Assembly: GCF_000954115.1 (NCBI RefSeq) | Contig: NZ_CP010797.1 | Span: forward strand, 4,898,001-4,962,000 | DNA: 64,000 nt | Direction: 5' to 3' | Source: Rhodococcus sp. B7740 | GTDB taxonomy: Bacteria; Actinomycetota; Actinomycetes; Mycobacteriales; Mycobacteriaceae | Shown here: positions 58,838 through 64,000 of the stretch, piece by piece | Position numbering within the stretch: the stretch's first letter is position 1 | How the letters are laid out: each line of letters opens with the position of its first letter | The notes under the pieces: model-generated | Told to the model about the DNA's origin: nothing | What the model saw: only the letters and a program-made list of their open reading frames with translations | The model's database searches: none | Program-made: the position numbers and the translations under genes

Positions 58838-59336
58838 CCATGCGGGCTTCGAGGCACTCCCAGATCGGGTCGAATTTCTCGGTGCCGTCCAGCTCGAATC
58901 GATGTTTGCGGTAGAACGCCACCGCACGATCGTTGGCCGCTGCCACCCATAGGTATGTCGATGCCTCCCGGTCGACGACGGTGGCCATGAGTTCTGTTGC
59001 GACTCCGGTGCCGTGGTGCTCGGGCACGACGTTCAGTGACCACAGTTCGGTCGGTGCCGGCGGATCGTCGTCGCGTGGTGGTCCGCCGGTGGCGAAACCG
59101 ACGATGCGTGAACTACTGGTGTCGACGGCGCAGCGGGTCCGCACGCCGCGGCTCGACTGCTCGTCGCGGCGGGCGATGATCTGCTCCCATCGTTCGATGC
59201 GGTCGCGAGGGCGGATTGCATCGAGCTTGGCTCTGTTCATCATTCCCGCGTACGTCGCTTTCCAGATCGCCACGTGCGCTGCACCGAGCTGTTCTTCGTC
59301 GCCTGGGCGGATCTCGCGAATCGTGTAGCCGGCCAC
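58827..59336 (-). CDS. GNAT family N-acetyltransferase
   Basis: A 169-residue acetyl-CoA-dependent N-acetyltransferase. Visible hallmarks: YTIREIRPGDEEQLGAAHVA at the start, LWSLNVVPEHHGTGVATELM (acetyl-CoA pyrophosphate loop HHGTGVA) and YLWVAAANDRAVAFYRKHRF, the classic C-terminal motif. Substrate unknown; the fold is also used for protein or antibiotic acetylation. Confidence 0.85.
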   Translation of the reverse strand: MAGYTIREIRPGDEEQLGAAHVAIWKATYAGMMNRAKLDAIRPRDRIERWEQIIARRDEQSSRGVRTRCAVDTSSSRIVGFATGGPPRDDDPPAPTELWSLNVVPEHHGTGVATELMATVVDREASTYLWVAAANDRAVAFYRKHRFELDGTEKFDPIWECLEARMVRA

Positions 59337-59403
59337 GGTTGTAGTTGTACCGCTACGGCTCGGGTTGTTCGTCGGATTTTCTTGTCGGACCCCTCTCGTA
59401 CTA

Positions 59404-59419
59404 TCGAATGCATGTTCGA
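59404..59419. promoter_or_regulatory. LexA-type SOS box upstream of the HNH gene
   Basis: TCGAATGCATGTTCGA matches the mycobacterial LexA site TCGAAC-N4-GTTCGA except for one base, with perfect flanking symmetry (ATCGAA/TTCGAT). It overlaps a TACTAT (-10-like) at 59399-59404 and lies ten bases before the GTG of the DUF222/HNH gene. Confidence 0.75.
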
Positions 59420-59428
59420 TAACGGTGG

Positions 59429-61471
59429 GTGGGGGTGGCGCAGACGCCGCCGGTCGACGACTGTATCGCGGGCTTTCTCGACGTCATTGCACTCAACCGT
59501 GTCAACGAGAACCTTGCTAGGGCGGCGACCGTGCTTGCGTACTGCGACGTGCTCGAGATGCGCCTCGAAGCAGCCGAAGCCGACGGCGGAGATCCGGGCG
59601 AGACCGTCCGCGGTGCCCTGTGCGATCTCGCCGTGACGATGACCGGAACGTGTCGCGATGCGTCCGTTGTGCACGATGTCGCGGAGCGTCTGCATCGAAT
59701 GCCGTTGACCGCCTTACGTTTCGTGACCGGCAGCTTCGACTGGTCGACGGTGGTCACGATCACCTCGGTGCTGCACCGCGCCGGTGACGAGGTGATTGCG
59801 GCAATCGAGCACGAGGTCTGTGCGGCGGGTGGCCGAATGCGTCCGCAGGCGTTGCGCAACCGGATCTGGCGGCTGTGGATGAAAGCCGATCCGGTCGGAG
59901 CCGCAGCTGCCCGAGAGACCGCGAAGTCCGAGGAGGTCGGTGTGCGAATCGACCGCACCGGTCCGGGTGGGATCGCGTCGCTCATCGCGAAGATCACCGA
60001 TCTCGAAGCAGCCGAAGCGGACGCCCTCATCGTCGAGATCGTCGGGACGGTCTGCAAGCGCGACCCACGATCGACGGGCACGCTGCGGGCCGCGGGTCTG
60101 ATGGCGTTGCTGCACGGCGAGCATTCACTGGTGTGTCAGTGCGATCGCGGCGACGACTGCCCGGTGGCCGGCGCTGCCGACGATATCCCTCCTCGACGCG
60201 GGCATCTCCTCCAGATCGTGGTGGCGGTGGAGACGCTGCTGGGACTGTCCTCGGAGCCCGCAACCCTCGCCGACGGCACGCCCATCGACCCCGAAGTGGC
60301 GCGCATCGTTGCCACGGACGCGAAATGGCAGGCGCTGCTCACCGAGCTGGTCGAGATGCTGAAACCCGAACAGAGAAATTCGGGCGACGACGGATCGAAC
60401 GACGATGGCCCGGATGACGACGGCCAGGGTAGCGGTGGCCCCGATGACGGCGGTCCGGACGATGATGGCCCCGATGACGGTGGTCCAGACGATGGTGGCC
60501 CGGACGGTCGTGGCAGCACGTGCAGCCCCCACGGACCGGCCCCGGAACGCCCCGATGGTGGTTCGGACTCCGGCCGCGGGAAGTCGAACGGTGATGGGGG
60601 CTTCGGCCCTGGCCGTGCCGACTCCCGCAGCGGCGATGTGTCTGGTTCGGTGTCGGGTCCGTTCGGGCCGTTCTCGACGGCTCCGCCGCTTTCGCGTCGG
60701 GTCGTCGGCATGGGCCGGGTGCGTGGTGCCGCCGAGCTTCCGTCCGCGCGTCTCGTGGATGCCCACTGTTGCCCACCCGTGAATCCGATACTGGGGGAGG
60801 AGTCTGTCCGTGACGGGCTCGTCGCACGGTGGCTTGCGTGGATTGCCGATCAGCCCGAGCGTGCTCGCGGCATCTTTCCCGACGGTCATGGCGGCGAATC
60901 GGCTCCGTCGCAGTCGGCGGTGACGTATCGGCCCGGTGCCCGCGTCGTCGCGTTCGTTAGGGCTGCCTATCGCACCTGTACGTTTCCGAATTGCGACGTG
61001 CCGTCGGCTCGGTGCCAGATCGATCATCTGGTTCCGTTCGATCACGGTGATCCTGAGCGCGGCGGTTGGACGATCGTGACCAATCTTCAGCCGGTGTGCG
61101 TGTTCCATCATCAGGCGAAGACCTCGGGGGCGTGGTCGGCGGTGATGCTCGCCGGAGGGGCCATTCTGTGGTCGAACTCTGTCGGTCTGCGCAGGGTCAC
61201 GTTGCCGGAGTTGTGCATCGCAACCCCCCGGCCCTCCCGTCGACGGCGAAGGGCTTCGGCTCGGCCAGGGGCGAGTCCGGCCGAACCCACCCGTTGGGAG
61301 CTCGAGTACAGCGGGTGTGCACCGCCGACACTCGAGGACTTTCGTTGTGCAGCAACGGAAAACGAGAGGCAGAAGCTCGCGGTGAAGAGGCGGGCCTACC
61401 TCGAGCACTGTCGTGTCGTCCATGCGCGTGTTCGGTACGACCGCACCCGATACGACCCTCCGCCCTTCTGA
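59429..61471 (+). CDS. DUF222/HNH endonuclease (REP13E12-type) protein
   Basis: A 680-residue protein of the family repeated widely in mycolata genomes. The N-terminal DUF222 domain spans about residues 30-310, including CQCDRGDDCPV. An Asp/Gly/Pro-rich linker of GGPDDDGPDDG type (about 318-365) follows, then a second helical region with RLVDAHCCPP. The HNH nuclease lies near 508-560 with CTFPNCDVPSARCQIDHLVP and NLQPVCVFHHQAKT. The start is GTG 59429 or GTG 59435. The SOS box just upstream indicates DNA-damage induction, known for 13E12 genes in mycobacteria. Function is unknown. Confidence 0.8.
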   Translation: MGVAQTPPVDDCIAGFLDVIALNRVNENLARAATVLAYCDVLEMRLEAAEADGGDPGETVRGALCDLAVTMTGTCRDASVVHDVAERLHRMPLTALRFVTGSFDWSTVVTITSVLHRAGDEVIAAIEHEVCAAGGRMRPQALRNRIWRLWMKADPVGAAAARETAKSEEVGVRIDRTGPGGIASLIAKITDLEAAEADALIVEIVGTVCKRDPRSTGTLRAAGLMALLHGEHSLVCQCDRGDDCPVAGAADDIPPRRGHLLQIVVAVETLLGLSSEPATLADGTPIDPEVARIVATDAKWQALLTELVEMLKPEQRNSGDDGSNDDGPDDDGQGSGGPDDGGPDDDGPDDGGPDDGGPDGRGSTCSPHGPAPERPDGGSDSGRGKSNGDGGFGPGRADSRSGDVSGSVSGPFGPFSTAPPLSRRVVGMGRVRGAAELPSARLVDAHCCPPVNPILGEESVRDGLVARWLAWIADQPERARGIFPDGHGGESAPSQSAVTYRPGARVVAFVRAAYRTCTFPNCDVPSARCQIDHLVPFDHGDPERGGWTIVTNLQPVCVFHHQAKTSGAWSAVMLAGGAILWSNSVGLRRVTLPELCIATPRPSRRRRRASARPGASPAEPTRWELEYSGCAPPTLEDFRCAATENERQKLAVKRRAYLEHCRVVHARVRYDRTRYDPPPF

Positions 61472-61513
61472 ACAACACCGTGCCGGTGTGGCACAGGCCG
61501 CTGGCCTGCTACC

Positions 61514-61528
61514 TTGAACGCCGTTCAA
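61514..61528. promoter_or_regulatory. BioQ-like operator upstream of bioY
   Basis: TTGAACGCCGTTCAA is a perfect palindrome around one C and contains TGAAC-N3-GTTCA, the motif type bound by the biotin repressor BioQ in corynebacteria and mycobacteria. It overlaps TACCTT (61510-61515), a likely -10 element, 44 bases before the bioY start. Confidence 0.7.
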
Positions 61529-61571
61529 GTCTCTGGGGCAGGTCACCGTCCCACTCCTCGAGGAGCCACCC

Positions 61572-62174
61572 GTGTCAGATGTAGACCGCAGTACTCGCCG
61601 GCCGAGCCGTAAGGTCGGGCGAATGAACGTCTCGGCCCGCGACATGGCGCAGATCGCAGTGTTCGCAGCACTCATCGCCGCGCTCGGTCTGCCGGGATCC
61701 ATCACGGTCGGATTCTCGGGTGTGCCCATCACCCTGCAGACCCTCGGCATCATCCTGTCCGGTGCCATCCTCGGACCCCGCAAGGGCACGGCGGCAGTCC
61801 TGGTGTTTCTCGCCCTGACGATGATCGGTCTGCCGCTGCTGGCGGGCGGGCGTACCGGCCTCGCAGCGGTGGCCGGGCCCACCGTCGGGTACCTCGTCGG
61901 CTGGATCCCGGCTGCATTCCTGATCGGCCTGCTCACTGCGCGAATCCTGCCCAAGTACACGATCGTGCTCGGCCTGCTGATCAACGCGGTCGGCGGAATC
62001 CTGGTCGTCTACGCATTCGGCATCATCGGGCTCGTTCTGCGCACCGACGTCGGACTCTGGGCCGCCGTCACGTCCAACGGACCGTTCCTGCCCGGTGACA
62101 TCGCCAAAGTCGTCGTCGCGACCGTCGTCGCCAAGAGCGTCCACCGTGCGTACCCGGGCCTGATCAAGGCGTGA
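61572..62174 (+). CDS. bioY: Biotin ECF transporter substrate-binding protein BioY
   Basis: A 200-residue integral membrane protein that captures biotin for uptake. After a polar 17-residue start come about six hydrophobic segments and the BioY hallmarks ITLQTLGIILSGAILGPRKG and LAGGRTGLAAVAGPTVGYL. GTG 61572 follows AGGAG at six bases. The partner ATPase and T component (BioM/BioN) are not adjacent. A BioQ-like palindrome in front indicates biotin control. The stop overlaps the ligase gene as GTGA. Confidence 0.92.
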   Translation: MSDVDRSTRRPSRKVGRMNVSARDMAQIAVFAALIAALGLPGSITVGFSGVPITLQTLGIILSGAILGPRKGTAAVLVFLALTMIGLPLLAGGRTGLAAVAGPTVGYLVGWIPAAFLIGLLTARILPKYTIVLGLLINAVGGILVVYAFGIIGLVLRTDVGLWAAVTSNGPFLPGDIAKVVVATVVAKSVHRAYPGLIKA

Positions 62175-63292
62175 CCCTCGAGCTGGGAGGTCGAGGCAAC
62201 GGCACCGCGATCGTCCGGGCGGGTCGCGTGCTCACGTACACGGACCTCGACGCAGCCGTCGAGCAGTGGCCTCACCTCCCGGTGCACGATGCATCGACGC
62301 TCGATCTGCCCGAGGTGTTGATCTGTGTGTTCGCGGCGGCCAGGCAGGGCAGCGCGGTGCGGGTCGAGGATCCGGCCATCAGGCCGGAACGTGCCGACGA
62401 GCAGAGTCCCGACGCGTTCCTGCTGGTGGCGACGTCGGGCTCCACCGGTCGCCCGAAACCGCTCGCTCGCACCGTCGCGTCGTGGGTAAACAGCTTCCCC
62501 GAATTCACCGCCATCTCCGGTATCCGACAGTCCGACACCGTGCTGATCACCGGACCGCTGCACGCCACGATGCACCTGTTCGCAGCGGTGCACGCACTGT
62601 GGCTGGGGGCGTGCATCACCGATGATCCTGCGCAGGCCACTGCCGTTCATGCGGTGCCTGCGGTACTCCGTGACGTCCTCCGCCGGATGCCTCGCGCGAG
62701 GGTTGCCGTCGCTGCCGGCGCCGGCCTCGACGATGCTGCCGCGCAGACGATCTCGGCGCAGGACATCAGGCTGGTCGAGTACTACGGCTCGGCGGAGCTG
62801 TCGCTGGTGGCGGCACGAGTCGTGGGCGAGCACTCGTCACTGAGGCTGCTCCGTGACGTCGAAGCACGCACCGAGGACGGGTACCTGTTCGTTCGATCGC
62901 CGTACGCTGCACTGGGTGCGCGCGATTGGTTCGGCGTCGGTGATCTGGCCGAACTGAACGGGTCCGAACTCCTCGTCCACGGCCGCGGGGATGCAGCGAT
63001 CAACGTGGGCGGAACCACCGTGATCGCCGAGGACGTGGAGAACATCCTGACCGCACTCGACGGCGTCCGAGCTGCGGCAGCGATCGGCACACCGCACGCG
63101 GTTCTCGGCGAAACAGTCTCTGCCATAGTCGAACTCGACGGAACCCGCGACCTCGACCTCGTCCGCGCCGACGCCCGCGCCATCATGGCCAAGGAAGCAC
63201 TACCGCGACGCTGGACGGTGGTGCAGCAGTTGCCCCGCACCACGAGCGGCAAGATCGCGCGAGGGGCATTGCAGGGAACGGCCCTGCAATGA
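62171..63292 (+). CDS. Short AMP-forming acyl-CoA ligase (ANL superfamily)
   Basis: A 373-residue adenylate-forming ligase, well below the usual 500 or more residues. The ATP-binding loop VATSGSTGRPKPLART is near residue 86, the VEYYGSAELS segment corresponds to the adenine-binding A5 motif, GVGDLAE the ribose Asp, and PRTTSGKIARG holds the catalytic Lys near the C terminus. The missing part is mainly N-terminal. GTG 62171 overlaps the bioY stop, and its stop overlaps the thiolase start. In a biotin-regulated operon it may activate a pimelate-type or fatty-acid precursor; substrate not shown. Confidence 0.8.
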   Translation: MTLELGGRGNGTAIVRAGRVLTYTDLDAAVEQWPHLPVHDASTLDLPEVLICVFAAARQGSAVRVEDPAIRPERADEQSPDAFLLVATSGSTGRPKPLARTVASWVNSFPEFTAISGIRQSDTVLITGPLHATMHLFAAVHALWLGACITDDPAQATAVHAVPAVLRDVLRRMPRARVAVAAGAGLDDAAAQTISAQDIRLVEYYGSAELSLVAARVVGEHSSLRLLRDVEARTEDGYLFVRSPYAALGARDWFGVGDLAELNGSELLVHGRGDAAINVGGTTVIAEDVENILTALDGVRAAAAIGTPHAVLGETVSAIVELDGTRDLDLVRADARAIMAKEALPRRWTVVQQLPRTTSGKIARGALQGTALQ

Positions 63293-64000
63293 TGATCCCT
63301 GCTGTGCATGCGCCCGTCATCGTTGCGGCGAAACGCACGGCAATCGGTATCGCCGGGCATGGCTTCGCCGATGTCACCGCCCCCGAGTTGGCCGCTCCTG
63401 TGCTGAAAGCTGTTGCGGCAGAGATCGACTCACTCGACATCCCGATCGACGACGTGATCCTCGGCAACTGCCTCGGTCCCGGCGGCGACGTCGCACGTGT
63501 CTCGGCGCTGCTCGCGGGTCTCGGTCTCGACGTTCCAGGTGTCACCGTCGATCGGCAGTGCGGATCCGGACTCGACGCCGTCGTGCAGGCCGCGTCGCGC
63601 ATCCGCAGCGGCGACGAGACACTGATTCTGGCCGGTGGCGTCGAATCTGCCAGCACCAGTCCGTGGCGATTCTGGCCACCGGTCGACGGTGAAGCACCCG
63701 TCCGCTACACGCGAGCGCCGTTCGCGCCACCCGGCTTCGCGGACCCGGACATGGGCGTGGCGGCGGACGACCTCGCGCGAATCCGCGGTATCGGGCGCGA
63801 ACGCCAAGATGCATACGCGGCACAGTCTTTCGCGCGCGCAGCGGTCTGCGACTTCTCGGCCGAGATCGTCACCGTGAACGACGTCGCAACCGACGAGCGT
63901 ATCCGCCCCAACATGACCGCTCAGCGGCTCGGGAGGCTGCGCCCCACCTTCACCTCCGACGGTACCGTCACCGCGGGCAACTCCTGCGGAATATCCGACG
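63289..64000 (+). CDS. Thiolase family protein (3' end outside window)
   Basis: Acetyl-CoA C-acyltransferase-type protein, 237 residues visible with no stop before the window end. It shows APVIVAAKRTAIGIAGHGF at the start and DRQCGSGLDAVVQAASRI with the active-site Cys near residue 87, then ILAGGVESASTSPWRF, and the N/C domain link ending in DGTVTAGNSCGISD. It begins with two ATG codons (63289 and 63292), the first overlapping the ligase stop. It lacks the C-terminal His and Cys motifs only because of the window edge. Coupling to bioY and a ligase suggests a role in biotin-precursor supply. Confidence 0.85.
   Translation, partial: MMIPAVHAPVIVAAKRTAIGIAGHGFADVTAPELAAPVLKAVAAEIDSLDIPIDDVILGNCLGPGGDVARVSALLAGLGLDVPGVTVDRQCGSGLDAVVQAASRIRSGDETLILAGGVESASTSPWRFWPPVDGEAPVRYTRAPFAPPGFADPDMGVAADDLARIRGIGRERQDAYAAQSFARAAVCDFSAEIVTVNDVATDERIRPNMTAQRLGRLRPTFTSDGTVTAGNSCGISD

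Noticed and set aside
60399..60505. GGCCCGGATGACGACGG-like repeats as a possible CRISPR or tandem array
   Set aside because: The units are irregular and in frame with the DUF222/HNH gene; they encode its GPDD linker and lack spacers.

Overview
The window is high-GC actinobacterial DNA, most likely from Rhodococcus or a close mycolic-acid-producing relative. The evidence is the order rpmG-hadA-hadB-trpT-secE-nusG-rplK-rplA, a complete yrbE/mce lipid-import operon, an MMPL transporter, a class I cholesterol-oxidase-like enzyme, a DUF222/HNH (13E12-type) gene and frequent GTG starts. No rRNA, CRISPR array, prophage or insertion sequence was seen.

Layout. 1-4240: ribosomal and transcription core (L33, mycolate dehydratases HadA/HadB, tRNA-Trp, SecE, NusG, L11, L1). 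4263-7125: two minus-strand hydrolases. 7362-12931: a five-gene, tightly coupled plus-strand operon (thioester reductase-like SDR, small membrane protein, phosphatidylserine-decarboxylase-like enzyme, GNAT-like protein, MMPL exporter) that looks like a pathway for an unknown amino-lipid. 12910-15673: an ECF sigma/anti-sigma pair divergent from a CHRD-domain surface protein and a class F sortase. 15674-17165: rplJ-rplL with an L10-type leader. 17524-29312: MceG ATPase, YrbEA/B, MceA-F and two Mce-associated proteins, almost all translationally coupled. 29525-32101: a fusion of a class III aminotransferase with a cyanobacterial-type acyl-ACP reductase. 32612-40153: rpoB and rpoC; rpoC carries an apparent one-base deletion that splits it.

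40289-59336 is an accessory stretch of short transcription units: hydrolase, GlxA-type regulator, VOC proteins, PhoD phosphatase, GMC oxidase, EEP-family phosphatase, luciferase-like monooxygenase, LysR regulator, NDH-2, a NarL-type two-component system, SixA, GtrA, TetR/GAP pair, CPBP-like and GNAT proteins. It also holds two gene remnants (SnoaL-like and MarR) that meet at one deletion junction near 42822. 59404-61471 is a DUF222/HNH gene behind a LexA-type SOS box. 61514-64000 is a biotin-type operon (bioY, short acyl-CoA ligase, thiolase cut by the window end) behind a BioQ-like palindrome.

The strongest candidates for undescribed biology are the aminotransferase-acyl reductase fusion (possible one-protein route from acyl thioester to fatty amine), the 7362-12931 lipid operon, the CHRD/sortase pair with an LPVVG sorting signal, and the bioY-ligase-thiolase operon. 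All functions are read from sequence alone; no database search was run.
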